Assembly: GCA_946885545.1 (NCBI GenBank) | Contig: CAMPGP010000062.1 | Span: forward strand, 1-9,548 | Length of the DNA stretch: 9,548 nt | Origin: an uncultured Altererythrobacter sp. | GTDB taxonomy: Bacteria > Pseudomonadota > Alphaproteobacteria > Sphingomonadales > Sphingomonadaceae | Direction: 5' to 3' | Shown here: piece by piece, positions 1-7,097 of the stretch | How the letters are laid out: the number at the start of each line of letters is the position of its first letter | Numbering within the stretch: the first letter of the stretch is position 1 | Program-made: the position numbers and the translations under genes | Notes under the pieces: generated by a model | Seen by the model: the letters and a program-made list of their open reading frames with translations, nothing else | What the model was told of the DNA's origin: nothing | The model's database searches: none

Positions 1-1690
1 CGCGCTCGCGCTGTTCGCGCTGATCGTTACCGCGGCGGCGACGCTGGCGATCCCCAACGGCTTCAAGCTGATCATCGATCGCGGCTTCACCGAGGGCGGA
101 TCGGACGACGTCGCGCGCTGGTTCCAGTACCTGCTGGTGATCGTCGGCGTGCTCGCGCTCGGCACCGCGCTGAGGTTCTACTTCGTATCGTGGCTGGGCG
201 AGCGTGTGGTCGCCGACATCCGGCTGAAGGTGCAGGCGAACCTCCTGCGCCTCGCCCCCGGCTTCTACGAGGAGAACAGCCCGAAGGAGATCGCCAGCCG
301 GATGACCGCCGACACCGCGCTGATCGAGCAGGTGGTGGGTACCACGATCTCGGTCGCGCTGCGAAACCTGCTGATGGCAGTGGGCGGCACCGCCTACCTG
401 TTCTGGCTGGCGCCGCAGCTCACCATCGGGCTGCTCGTGGGTATTCCCGCGGTCGTGCTGCCGATCGTGTTCTTCGGCCGCCGGATCCGCAACGTATCGC
501 GCTCGAGCCAGGACCGGATCGCCGACGTCGGCGCCATGGTCGCCGAAGTGCTGGCGGGGATGAAGATCGTCCAGGCGTTCAACCAGGAACGGCGCGAGGG
601 TGAGCGCTTCGCAGGCGCGGTCGAGCGCACCTTCGTCACCGCCAAGCGCCGCATTCTGCTGCGCGCGGTGATGACCGCGACGGTGATCTTCGTCGTCTTC
701 GGCGCGATCACGCTGGTCATGTGGCGCGGGGCGATAGCGGTCTCCACCGGCGAGATCAGCGGCGGCACGATCGCCGCCTTCGTCATTACCGGGATCATCG
801 TCGCCGGGGCGTTCGGCGCGCTGACCGAAGTCTATGGCGAACTGCTGCGCGGCGCGGGCGCGGCCAGCAGGCTCGAGGAACTGCTTGAGGAAAAGCCCGA
901 GATCGCGCCTCCAGCGCGCCCGCTGGCGCTGCCGGTGCCGCCGCGCGGCAACCTCTCGTTCCGCAACGTCAGTTTCCGCTATCCCACGCGGCTCGACGCC
1001 CCGGCACTCAAGGATTTCACGCTCGAGATCGAGCCCGGCGAGACGGTCGCGCTGGTCGGGCCGTCGGGCGCGGGCAAGTCGACCGTGTTCCAGCTCGCCG
1101 AGCGGTTCTACGATCCCCAGGCGGGCACCATCCGGCTCGACGGGATACCGCTCACCAGCGCCGACCCGGCGGAAATCCGCCGCCGCATGGCGCTCGTGCC
1201 ACAGGACGGCCTGCTGTTCAGCGCCAACGCCCGCGACAACCTGCGCTACGGCGCGTGGGAAGCGAGCGACGAGGACATATGGGAAGCGGCGCGCGCGGCC
1301 AATGCCGAACGCTTCCTGCGCGATCTGCCCGACGGGCTCGACACGTATCTTGGCGAAAGTGGCGCGCGGCTTTCGGGCGGGCAGCAGCAGCGGCTCGCGA
1401 TCGCCCGCGCGCTGCTGCGCGACGCGCCGATCTTGCTGCTCGACGAGGCCACCAGCGCGCTCGACGCGGAGAGCGAGCAGCTGGTCCAGCAGGCGCTCGA
1501 CCGGCTGATGGCGCAGCGCACCACGCTGGTGATCGCGCACCGCCTCGCCACGGTGCGGGCCGCCGACCGGATCGTGGTGATGGACGAAGGCCGGATCGTC
1601 GAGCAGGGCACGCACGGCGAGCTCACCGCTGCAGGCGGTCTCTACGCCCGGCTCGCGGCACTCCAGTTCGCCGCGACCGAGGCGGCCTGA
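1..1690 (+). CDS. ABC exporter, fused permease and ATPase (MsbA/ABCB type), 5' end missing
   Basis: This is a half-transporter of the ABCB/MsbA class, expected to work as an inner-membrane homodimer that flips or exports a hydrophobic substrate such as a lipid. The reading frame is already open at base 2, so the true start lies outside the window; 562 residues are visible. The first part carries hydrophobic helices of an ABC type 1 membrane domain. The C-terminal ATPase domain is complete: Walker A GPSGAGKST (about visible residue 353), Q-loop VPQDGLLFS, signature LSGGQQQR (about 457), Walker B ILLLDEATSALD (about 477) and the H-loop His in VIAHRLATV. All catalytic residues look intact. It resembles the MsbA-related exporters common in alphaproteobacteria, but the substrate cannot be read from sequence and I do not assign msbA. 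No clear terminator follows; 156 bases separate it from the next gene on the same strand. Confidence 0.93.
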   Translation, partial: ALALFALIVTAAATLAIPNGFKLIIDRGFTEGGSDDVARWFQYLLVIVGVLALGTALRFYFVSWLGERVVADIRLKVQANLLRLAPGFYEENSPKEIASRMTADTALIEQVVGTTISVALRNLLMAVGGTAYLFWLAPQLTIGLLVGIPAVVLPIVFFGRRIRNVSRSSQDRIADVGAMVAEVLAGMKIVQAFNQERREGERFAGAVERTFVTAKRRILLRAVMTATVIFVVFGAITLVMWRGAIAVSTGEISGGTIAAFVITGIIVAGAFGALTEVYGELLRGAGAASRLEELLEEKPEIAPPARPLALPVPPRGNLSFRNVSFRYPTRLDAPALKDFTLEIEPGETVALVGPSGAGKSTVFQLAERFYDPQAGTIRLDGIPLTSADPAEIRRRMALVPQDGLLFSANARDNLRYGAWEASDEDIWEAARAANAERFLRDLPDGLDTYLGESGARLSGGQQQRLAIARALLRDAPILLLDEATSALDAESEQLVQQALDRLMAQRTTLVIAHRLATVRAADRIVVMDEGRIVEQGTHGELTAAGGLYARLAALQFAATEAA

Positions 1691-1793
1691 CCCCTCCGTT
1701 CAGCCCAGGCACAGGCGTGCCATTCTATGAAGTTACAACTGAAACCGACGAACGGCTACGCCGTCCCCGCGACTGCGCCTAAGCTCGCTTCAG

Positions 1794-1812
1794 GAGGATG
1801 CCGCGCATCCTC
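1794..1812 (+). other. Perfect stem-loop in the leader of the M13 peptidase gene
   Basis: GAGGATGC and GCATCCTC form a perfect 8-bp stem around a CGC loop. No T-run follows, so it is not a normal intrinsic terminator. It lies 34 bases upstream of the start codon and 20 bases before the ribosome binding site, where it could affect mRNA stability or translation. The rest of the 1691-1846 gap shows only a weak hairpin (GGCAC/GTGCC, 1708-1721) and no convincing promoter. Confidence 0.4.
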
Positions 1813-1846
1813 GGGGACTGACTGAAATTTCCGGGAGACTTCACCG

Positions 1847-3991
1847 ATGATCCGCACTCTGCTTGTTGCAGGCGCCAGCGCGCTTGCCCTCACCCTTGCC
1901 GCGCCTGCGATGGCGCAGGATGCGCCCGCCGCCGCCGCACCCGCCGCGGACGTGCCGCTGCCGACGATGGACTTCGGCGAGTGGGGCTACGATCCCGCGG
2001 GGATCGACCAGAGCGTCGATCCAGGCGACGACTTTTTCGCCTACGCCAACCAGAAGTGGCTCGATGCCAACCCGCTGCCGCCCGAATTCAGCCGCTTCGG
2101 CGCGTTCAACCTGCTGCGCGAGAAATCGACGAGCGACGTGATGGCGCTGGTCGACGAGCTGGTCGCGAAGGACCCGGCGAGCCTCTCGGCCGACGAAAGG
2201 CGCATCGTCGACGCCTACAACGCCTTTCTCGACACGCAGGCGATCGATGCCGCCGGTCTCGCACCGGCGAAGCCCTATCTCGAGGCGATCGCCGCTGCCG
2301 ACACCCTGCCCGAACTCGCCACGCTGTGGGGCAAGCCCGGCTACTCCTCGCCGCTCGGCGGCTTCGTGACCGTCGATGCCAAGGAGCCGACGCGCTATTC
2401 GGTTTACGTCGCCTCGGGCGGGCTCGGGCTGCCCGATCGCCAGTATTATCTCGACGAGAGCGAGAAGGGCCGCGAGATCCAGGCCAAGTATCGCGATTAC
2501 ATGGCCTTCCTGTTCGAACAGGCCGGCTACGCCGATCCGGCCGCGACCGCGCAGCAGGTTTACGCGCTCGAAGATTCGATCGCGCGCACCGTGTCGTGGG
2601 ATCGCGCCACCAGCCGCAACCGCGATCTGACCTACAACGCCGTGAGCCCGGCCGAACTCGTCGCGCTCGCGGGTGACTTCCCGCTGTCCGCGATGCTCGA
2701 TGCGAGTGGTTTTTCCGACACCGACCGCTTCGTCGTCTACGATCTGCCGCCGAGCGCGGCGGAAGCGCAGGAACTGGGCCTGACCGAAGAGACGCTGGGC
2801 AAGATCGGCGGCGGCACGCCGGCGATGATGAAGCTGCTCGCCGAGACTCCGGTCGAGGTCCTCCAGGCCTGGACCGCGAAGGGCTTCCTCAATAGCAACG
2901 CCGCAGTCCTGCCGAGCGCGATCGACGATGCGAACTTCGCCTTCTACGGCCAGACGCTGACCGGCACGCCCGAACAGCGCGCCCGGTGGAAGCGTGCCAT
3001 CGCCGAATCCGAAGGTCTGATGGGCGAACTCGTGGGCGCGGCCTATGTCGAGCGCTATTTCCCGCCCGAGAACAAGGCGGCGATGGAAGACCTCGTCGAG
3101 AACCTGCGCAAAGCGCTGGCGCAGAGCATTGCCGAGAACGACTGGATGGGCGCGGCGACCAAGAAGGAAGCGGTCGCCAAGCTCGAAAGCTTCGATCCCA
3201 AGATCGGCTACCGCGACAATCTCGAGACCTATCCGGGTCTCGCGGTCGATGCCGACGATCCGCTCGCCAACCGCATGGCGGCGGCGCAGTGGGAATGGCA
3301 GGACATGCTGTCGAAGCTCGGCGGCCCGATCGACCGCACCGAATGGGGCATGCTGCCGCAGACGGTGAACGCCTACTACAACTCGACCAAGAACGAGATC
3401 GTGTTTCCCGCGGGCATCCTTCAGCAGCCGTTCTACGGCATCACCGCCGACGCCGCGGTGAACTATGGCGGGATCGGCGCGGTGATCGGACACGAGATGG
3501 GGCACGGGTTCGACGACCAGGGCTCCAAGTCCGACGCCAGCGGCATGCTGCGCAATTGGTGGACCGATGCGGACCGCGCCGCATTCGATGAATTCGGCAA
3601 TGCGCTGGTCGAGCAGTACAATCAGTTCTGCCCGCTCGATAATGGCGAGACCTGCGTCAACGGGCGCCTGACGCTGGGCGAGAACATCGGCGACGTGGGC
3701 GGGCTGAGCATGGCCTACCGCGCCTACAAGCTCTCGCTGAACGGCGAAGAGGACGAGGTGATCGACGGGCTTACCGGCGACCAGCGCTTCTTCCTCGCCT
3801 GGGCGCAGGTGTGGCGCTCGCAGCAGCGCGAGGACAACGCGCGCCAGCGGCTGCGGACCGATTCGCACAGCCCCGAGGAGTATCGCGTGAACGGCGTCGT
3901 GCGCCAAATGGACGCCTGGTACGATGCCTTCGGCGTCACGCGCGACGACGCGCTCTATCTCCCACCGGAGGAGCGCGTGACGATCTGGTAA
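1847..3991 (+). CDS. Secreted M13-family zinc metallopeptidase (neprilysin/PepO-like)
   Basis: This is a 714-residue zinc endopeptidase of family M13, which cleaves short peptides, here probably in the periplasm. The first residues form a Sec signal peptide with a likely cut after AMA (about residue 23). The mature N-terminus carries the family motif around DPGDDFFAYANQKW. The catalytic domain shows NAYY (508-511, substrate binding), the zinc site HEMGH (549-553), the third ligand in ENIGD (Glu612, with Asp616), and His674 and Arg680, spaced like the catalytic His and Arg of neprilysin. Length is normal for the family. A GGGAGA ribosome binding site 8 bases before the ATG supports this start. 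There is no lipobox, so it should be soluble. A strong terminator follows at 4015. Family assignment is firm; the physiological substrate is unknown, and a symbol such as pepO would overstate it. Confidence 0.95.
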   Translation: MIRTLLVAGASALALTLAAPAMAQDAPAAAAPAADVPLPTMDFGEWGYDPAGIDQSVDPGDDFFAYANQKWLDANPLPPEFSRFGAFNLLREKSTSDVMALVDELVAKDPASLSADERRIVDAYNAFLDTQAIDAAGLAPAKPYLEAIAAADTLPELATLWGKPGYSSPLGGFVTVDAKEPTRYSVYVASGGLGLPDRQYYLDESEKGREIQAKYRDYMAFLFEQAGYADPAATAQQVYALEDSIARTVSWDRATSRNRDLTYNAVSPAELVALAGDFPLSAMLDASGFSDTDRFVVYDLPPSAAEAQELGLTEETLGKIGGGTPAMMKLLAETPVEVLQAWTAKGFLNSNAAVLPSAIDDANFAFYGQTLTGTPEQRARWKRAIAESEGLMGELVGAAYVERYFPPENKAAMEDLVENLRKALAQSIAENDWMGAATKKEAVAKLESFDPKIGYRDNLETYPGLAVDADDPLANRMAAAQWEWQDMLSKLGGPIDRTEWGMLPQTVNAYYNSTKNEIVFPAGILQQPFYGITADAAVNYGGIGAVIGHEMGHGFDDQGSKSDASGMLRNWWTDADRAAFDEFGNALVEQYNQFCPLDNGETCVNGRLTLGENIGDVGGLSMAYRAYKLSLNGEEDEVIDGLTGDQRFFLAWAQVWRSQQREDNARQRLRTDSHSPEEYRVNGVVRQMDAWYDAFGVTRDDALYLPPEERVTIW

Positions 3992-4014
3992 CGGGGCTTT
4001 TCCTTGCCGATCGA

Positions 4015-4046
4015 CGCCCCCGTTCCGCGCGAACGGGGGCGTTTTT
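4015..4046 (+). terminator. Strong intrinsic terminator after the M13 peptidase gene
   Basis: The arms CGCCCCCGTTC (4015-4025) and GAACGGGGGCG (4031-4041) pair perfectly over 11 bp around a CGCGC loop, followed directly by TTTTT (4042-4046). It lies 23 bases after the peptidase stop codon and separates that gene from uppP, which therefore needs its own promoter. Confidence 0.93.
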
Positions 4047-4068
4047 CGTCGACTCCCCCGATTAGCGT

Positions 4069-4096
4069 TTGACACGCCGCCCGCCATCGCCATGAC
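4069..4096 (+). promoter_or_regulatory. Candidate sigma-70-type promoter of uppP, placed for a leaderless mRNA
   Basis: A perfect TTGACA (-35) sits at 4069-4074. With a 16-base spacer the -10 position reads CATGAC (4091-4096), a poor match. The -35 box spans 37 to 32 bases before the A of the uppP ATG, so transcription would begin at or within a few bases of the start codon. No Shine-Dalgarno sequence is visible before that ATG, which fits a leaderless message. The weak -10 is the main doubt. Confidence 0.45.
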
Positions 4097-4105
4097 CCCG
4101 GCCCG

Positions 4106-4915
4106 ATGAGCCTTACCCTCACCGCGATCCTGCTCGGCATCCTCGAAGGCCTGACCGAGTTCCTGCCCGTCTCCTCGACCGGCCACCTGATCCTTGCGCA
4201 GGCGTTCTTCGGATACGATCCCGTGGTCTGGCGGCAATACAACATCATCATCCAGCTCGGCGCGATCCTCGCGGTGGTGGTGACCTACTGGAAGACGTTC
4301 TGGGCCATGGGCACCGGGCTGTTCCGCCTGGACCCCGAATCGCTGCGCTTCACCCGCAATATCCTGCTCGGCTTCATGCCCGCGGCGGTGATCGGGCTGC
4401 TCGCGAAGGATGCGATCGACGTGATGCTCGGCGCGCCGATGGTCGTCGCGGTGGCGCTGGTCGTGGGCGGCGTGGCGATTCTCCTGCTCGAACGGAACAT
4501 CCCGGTGCGCGAGGACGTCGGGGTTGCCGAGCTGTCGTGGAAGACGGCGATCGCGGTCGGTTTCGCGCAGTGCCTGGCGATGATCCCCGGTACCAGCCGG
4601 TCAGCCGCGACGATCCTCGGCGCGCTGGCCATGGGCGTCGGGCGCAAGACCGCGGCCGAATTCTCGTTCTTCCTCGCGGTGCCGACGATGCTTGGCGCGG
4701 CGACGGTCAAGATTCTCGACGAACCCGCGCTGTTGGCGGGCACGGCGAGGGTCGGGTGGGACGAGATCGCGCTCGGCTTCGTTTCCGCGTTCCTCGTGGC
4801 GCTGGTGGTGATCCGCGCCTTCGTGGCCTACGTTAGCCGCCGCGGCTTCGCGCCCTTCGCCTGGTACCGCATCGCGCTCGGCGCCGGGGCCATCGCCTGG
4901 TTCGCATTCGGCTGA
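4106..4915 (+). CDS. uppP: Undecaprenyl-diphosphatase (UppP/BacA family)
   Basis: This integral membrane phosphatase removes a phosphate from undecaprenyl diphosphate to regenerate the undecaprenyl phosphate carrier used for peptidoglycan and other envelope polymers; overproduction gives bacitracin resistance in other bacteria. The 269 residues match the family length. Both catalytic motifs are present: EGLTEFLPVSSTGH near the N-terminus (Glu14, Glu18 and His27, equivalent to E. coli Glu17, Glu21 and His30) and PGTSRS (161-166), whose Arg165 corresponds to E. coli Arg174. The remainder is strongly hydrophobic, consistent with a polytopic inner-membrane protein. The start is fixed by the conserved N-terminus, although it has no visible ribosome binding site. 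It stands between an upstream terminator and a separately promoted downstream gene, so it is probably transcribed alone. Confidence 0.97.
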   Translation: MSLTLTAILLGILEGLTEFLPVSSTGHLILAQAFFGYDPVVWRQYNIIIQLGAILAVVVTYWKTFWAMGTGLFRLDPESLRFTRNILLGFMPAAVIGLLAKDAIDVMLGAPMVVAVALVVGGVAILLLERNIPVREDVGVAELSWKTAIAVGFAQCLAMIPGTSRSAATILGALAMGVGRKTAAEFSFFLAVPTMLGAATVKILDEPALLAGTARVGWDEIALGFVSAFLVALVVIRAFVAYVSRRGFAPFAWYRIALGAGAIAWFAFG

Positions 4916-4972
4916 CGGCCAAACCAGGCGTTGCCGCGGCGCAACGGCCCGGCTCCATCCATCGCAAAGATC

Positions 4973-4997
4973 GGAACCCGCGCATGCGGGTGCGGTT
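4973..4997 (+). promoter_or_regulatory. Candidate EcfG (general stress sigma factor) promoter
   Basis: GGAAC (4973-4977) followed by 16 bases and GGTT (4994-4997) is one base away from the alphaproteobacterial EcfG consensus GGAAC-N16/17-CGTT. The predicted transcript would start near 5004 and carry a leader of about 29 bases before the GlsB-family start at 5033. The spacer contains a short hairpin, CCCGC/GCGGG around GCAT. The stress-linked product fits the assignment. The non-consensus first base of the -10 element is the main doubt. Confidence 0.5.
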
Positions 4998-5032
4998 GTA
5001 ACGGTCGAGGTGGTTCGGAAACGTTAGCAAAC

Positions 5033-5296
5033 ATGGGCTTGATAATTTTCCTGGTGACCGGCGCCATTCTCGGTTGGCTCGCTGCCATCGTGCAGCGGAT
5101 CGAGGATGCGCAGAGGGTTCTGGCGAATGTCGCGGTCGGCAGCATCGGCGCCGTCGTGGGCGGGATTCTGGCTAACCGAGAATCCATCCTTTACGGAATC
5201 AGTGCCGTGTCGATCCCCGTGGCGATCGTCGGCGCGCTCGTGATGCTCGGAATCCTGAGCCTTTTCCGGAACCGGCTGAGCGACGGGCGATTTTAG
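5033..5296 (+). CDS. GlsB/YeaQ/YmgE-family small membrane protein (transglycosylase-associated)
   Basis: This is an 87-residue, Gly- and hydrophobic-rich inner-membrane protein of the GlsB/YeaQ/YmgE family, often linked to stress responses but of unknown biochemical role. The sequence starts MGLIIFLVTGAILGWLAAIV, the typical first membrane segment with its GWLA motif. A Gly-rich second helix (about 32-47) and a third (about 58-77) follow, then a short charged tail. An in-frame open stretch continues upstream to 4931, but its composition (MPRRNGPAPS...) is not protein-like for this family and it overlaps the candidate EcfG promoter, so I take the ATG at 5033. The ribosome binding site is weak. 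Overproduction of the transglycosylase-associated name in databases is historical; no transglycosylase activity is implied. Confidence 0.87.
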   Translation: MGLIIFLVTGAILGWLAAIVQRIEDAQRVLANVAVGSIGAVVGGILANRESILYGISAVSIPVAIVGALVMLGILSLFRNRLSDGRF

Positions 5297-5371
5297 GTAA
5301 ATACTATTCACGACCGGTCGGCTCGCGTGTATGGGTCGGCCACCCAACAATGCAAAAGGGGAAAGACTGAG

Positions 5372-5644
5372 ATGAAGAGCATTTTCAAGGGCGCGATGGT
5401 CGCGTCGGTTGCCGCCATGGGCCTCACCGTTGCCGCTTGCGACAGCGCTGCCGAGAACCAGGCTGAAGACCAGGTCGAAGCCACCGAAGAAGCTGCCGAC
5501 GAGCAGATCGACGCGATGGAAGACACCGGCGAGATCACCGACGATCAGGCCGACGCGATGGAAGCCGATGTCGAGGCTGAAGCCGACGCAGCGGAAGAAG
5601 CGATCGACGAGACCGATCCGGCCGCCGAAACCGACGCGATGTAA
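5372..5644 (+). CDS. Very acidic small lipoprotein of unknown function
   Basis: A 90-residue predicted lipoprotein. The N-terminus MKSIFKGAMVASVAAMGLTVAAC is a lipoprotein signal with lipobox VAAC and lipidated Cys23; Asp24 follows, a residue that in enterobacteria favours inner-membrane retention, though this rule may not hold here. The mature part has 28 Asp/Glu among 68 residues and no Lys, Arg or His at all. It has a heptad-like Ala/Glu/Asp pattern (for example EEAADEQIDAMED) that suggests one long helix or coiled coil. The start is set by the signal peptide and an AGGGGA ribosome binding site 9 bases upstream; an in-frame extension to 5327 would destroy the signal. A possible weak sigma-70 promoter is TTCACG (5307) -N17- TATGGG (5330). 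A strong terminator follows. Function is unknown; similar acidic lipoproteins are common in sphingomonads as far as I recall. Confidence 0.85.
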   Translation: MKSIFKGAMVASVAAMGLTVAACDSAAENQAEDQVEATEEAADEQIDAMEDTGEITDDQADAMEADVEAEADAAEEAIDETDPAAETDAM

Positions 5645-5670
5645 TCGACCCTTCGGTCGAATACGGAAAG

Positions 5671-5702
5671 CCGGCTCGGGAGCGATCCCGGGCCGGTTTT
5701 TT
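5671..5702 (+). terminator. Intrinsic terminator after the acidic lipoprotein gene
   Basis: CCGGCTCGGGA (5671-5681) and TCCCGGGCCGG (5686-5696) pair over 11 bp with one G-U pair, closed by a GCGA tetraloop and followed by six T (5697-5702). It lies between convergent genes. On the opposite strand the hairpin is followed only by a short T-run, so it may work weakly for phhA as well. A smaller hairpin, TCGACC/GGTCGA (5645-5660), lies just before it. Confidence 0.92.
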
Positions 5703-5710
5703 CTTGTCCG

Positions 5711-6649
5711 CTAGACCGGGCTGGCGCCGCTTCCACGTCCGCCGCGCAGCAGATATTCCTGAGTCCCGCGGTTGAGCACGTTGTCGACGTCGATCACCGC
5801 AGAGTTGGCATAGGTGAAGGCGGGCGGCAGGTTGCGGTAGAGGCGGTCGAAATCGCGCTCCACCGTCTGTCGATAGAGATCCTCGAAGCTCTCGATCACG
5901 AAATAAGTCGGCTGGAGATCGCTGATCACATAGTCGGTGCGCATGACCCGGTCGACGTTGAGCATGATCCGGTTGGGGCTCTTCGCCTCGACCGCATAGA
6001 CCACCTCGGTCGGCCCCGAGAGGATGCCTGCGCCGTAGGCCCGCACTTCGTGGTTCTCCAGCATCAGCCCGAACTCGACCGTGTACCAGTAGAGCGCGCC
6101 CAGTGCCTTGAGCCGGTTGTAGCGCATCGCCTTCCACCCGGCCTTGCCGTACTCCTGCATGTAATCCGCGAAAGTCGGATCGGTCAGCATCGGCACGTGG
6201 CCGAACACGTCGTGGAAGACGTCGGGCTCCTGGATGTAGTCGAACGTCTCGCGCGTGCGGATGAAATTGCCCGCGGGAAAACGGCGATTGGCCAAGTGCC
6301 AGAAGAAAACGTGATCGGGGATCAGCATCGGCACCGGCACGACGCTCCAGCCGGTCAGCTTGCCCAGATCCTCCGACATGCGCCCGAACTCGGGCACGCC
6401 GCCCTGGCCCAGGTCGAGCTTGTCGAGACCTTCCATGAAGGCGCTGGCCGCGCGGCCGGGAAGGACCTCCATCTGGCGTGCGAACAGATCGTTCCAGATC
6501 GCGTCGTCGTCGCTGTCGTATTCGGTCTGTTTGGGTTCGAGCCAGTCGTCGCCCACGTGGGCGGGGCGCTGGAGCGGGGCGGTGAAGACGTCGGCCGGCA
6601 TGTCCGGCAGGACGCTGAAATCGTGTTCTTCGGGTGCGATGGTGGCCAT
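5711..6649 (-). CDS. phhA: Phenylalanine 4-monooxygenase (phenylalanine hydroxylase)
   Basis: This is a 312-residue cytoplasmic non-heme iron enzyme that hydroxylates L-phenylalanine to L-tyrosine using O2 and a reduced pterin cofactor. The iron ligands are visible as His146 and His151 in PDVFHDVFGHVPML and Glu192 in ALYWYTVEFGL, the 2-His-1-carboxylate triad of aromatic amino acid hydroxylases. Length fits the bacterial single-domain form, without the regulatory ACT domain of the animal enzyme. The ATG at 6649 is preceded by GAGAGA; the frame stays open upstream to 6910, but that part is unlike the family and overlaps the divergent gene. No pterin-4a-carbinolamine dehydratase (phhB) or Lrp-type regulator, frequent partners elsewhere, lies beside it here. 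It is convergent with the acidic lipoprotein gene and divergent from the DUF486 gene. Confidence 0.97.
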   Translation of the reverse strand: MATIAPEEHDFSVLPDMPADVFTAPLQRPAHVGDDWLEPKQTEYDSDDDAIWNDLFARQMEVLPGRAASAFMEGLDKLDLGQGGVPEFGRMSEDLGKLTGWSVVPVPMLIPDHVFFWHLANRRFPAGNFIRTRETFDYIQEPDVFHDVFGHVPMLTDPTFADYMQEYGKAGWKAMRYNRLKALGALYWYTVEFGLMLENHEVRAYGAGILSGPTEVVYAVEAKSPNRIMLNVDRVMRTDYVISDLQPTYFVIESFEDLYRQTVERDFDRLYRNLPPAFTYANSAVIDVDNVLNRGTQEYLLRGGRGSGASPV

Positions 6650-6663
6650 GGTTTCTCTCGTAA

Positions 6664-6692
6664 CGAATAGCACCGCGCCGGGTTGCTGACAA
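6664..6692 (-). promoter_or_regulatory. Candidate sigma-70-type promoter of phhA
   Basis: Read on the minus strand, TTGTCA (6692-6687) is followed after 17 bases by TATTCG (6669-6664), and TGC directly precedes the latter, giving an extended -10. The start would fall near 6657, leaving a leader of only about 8 bases that would cut into the GAGAGA ribosome binding site. This geometric conflict lowers confidence. Confidence 0.4.
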
Positions 6693-6743
6693 ATCGCGGC
6701 GGTTTCGCTTGCGACCGGCGAAGCTGCAGCGCATTTCCCGCCG

Positions 6744-7091
6744 ATGCAGACGCTGATCCTTCTCACGTTGTCGAACGTGTTCATGACCGCCGCCTGGTAC
6801 TGGCACCTCAAGGGCGGGCCCGAAGTCGCCAACGCGCGGCCGCTTGGCTGGGTGATCCTGATCTCGTGGCTGCTCGCGGGCGTGGAATACACGCTCGCGG
6901 TGCCTGCCAACCGGATCGGCTACCTCGCCGGATGGACGCCCGGCCAGCTCAAGATCGCGCAGGAGGCGATCGCATTGACCGTGTTCGGCGCCTTCATGGT
7001 GCTCGTGCTCGGCGAGGCGCTGACCTGGCGCCACGCGGGCGCCTTCGTCTGCATCATGGCCGCCTGCGCGTTCCTGTTCGTGGGGAAGTAG
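6744..7091 (+). CDS. DUF486 / DMT-family small membrane protein
   Basis: A 115-residue integral membrane protein that matches the DUF486 (DMT_6) family: the N-terminal pattern LLTLSNVFMTAAWYWHLK and the central NRIGY segment are characteristic. Four hydrophobic stretches are visible at roughly 2-18, 33-51, 70-90 and 96-113, the size of half an EamA/DMT-type transporter, so it probably works as an oligomer. Substrate and role are unknown. The ATG gives the conserved N-terminus; no strong ribosome binding site is seen. It is divergent from phhA (94 bases between starts) and convergent with the zinc-ribbon gene, with only 6 bases between their stop codons and no terminator in that gap. Confidence 0.9.
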   Translation: MQTLILLTLSNVFMTAAWYWHLKGGPEVANARPLGWVILISWLLAGVEYTLAVPANRIGYLAGWTPGQLKIAQEAIALTVFGAFMVLVLGEALTWRHAGAFVCIMAACAFLFVGK

Positions 7092-7097
7092 AAGGCC

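Noticed and set aside
1792..1824. AGGAGG followed by ATG at 1798 as a small leader gene
   Set aside because: There is no spacing between the Shine-Dalgarno-like sequence and the ATG, and the frame stops after seven codons; the bases are better explained as part of the hairpin.
4092..4109. Five-codon mini-ORF (MTPAR) whose TGA overlaps the uppP ATG, resembling a coupled leader peptide
   Set aside because: It has no ribosome binding site and would lie upstream of the predicted transcript start; very short ORFs like this are common by chance.
1841..4237. 798-codon open frame on the minus strand across the whole M13 peptidase gene
   Set aside because: It is the mirror of a GC-rich coding frame: the plus-strand protein has a signal peptide and full catalytic motifs, while the antisense product is rich in Arg, His and Gly with no recognisable domain.
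4929..4946. CGTTGC/GCAACG stem-loop after uppP as its terminator
   Set aside because: The stem is only 6 bp and no T-run follows, so intrinsic termination is not supported.
5268..5292. GGAAC (5268-5272) with GATT 16 bases later, as a second EcfG promoter for the acidic lipoprotein gene
   Set aside because: The -10 element does not match CGTT, and the site lies inside the end of the GlsB-family coding sequence.
5535..7034. 499-codon minus-strand frame across the lipoprotein, phhA and DUF486 genes
   Set aside because: It is a shadow frame overlapping three well-supported genes and crosses a strong terminator; its Arg/Pro-rich product resembles no protein family.
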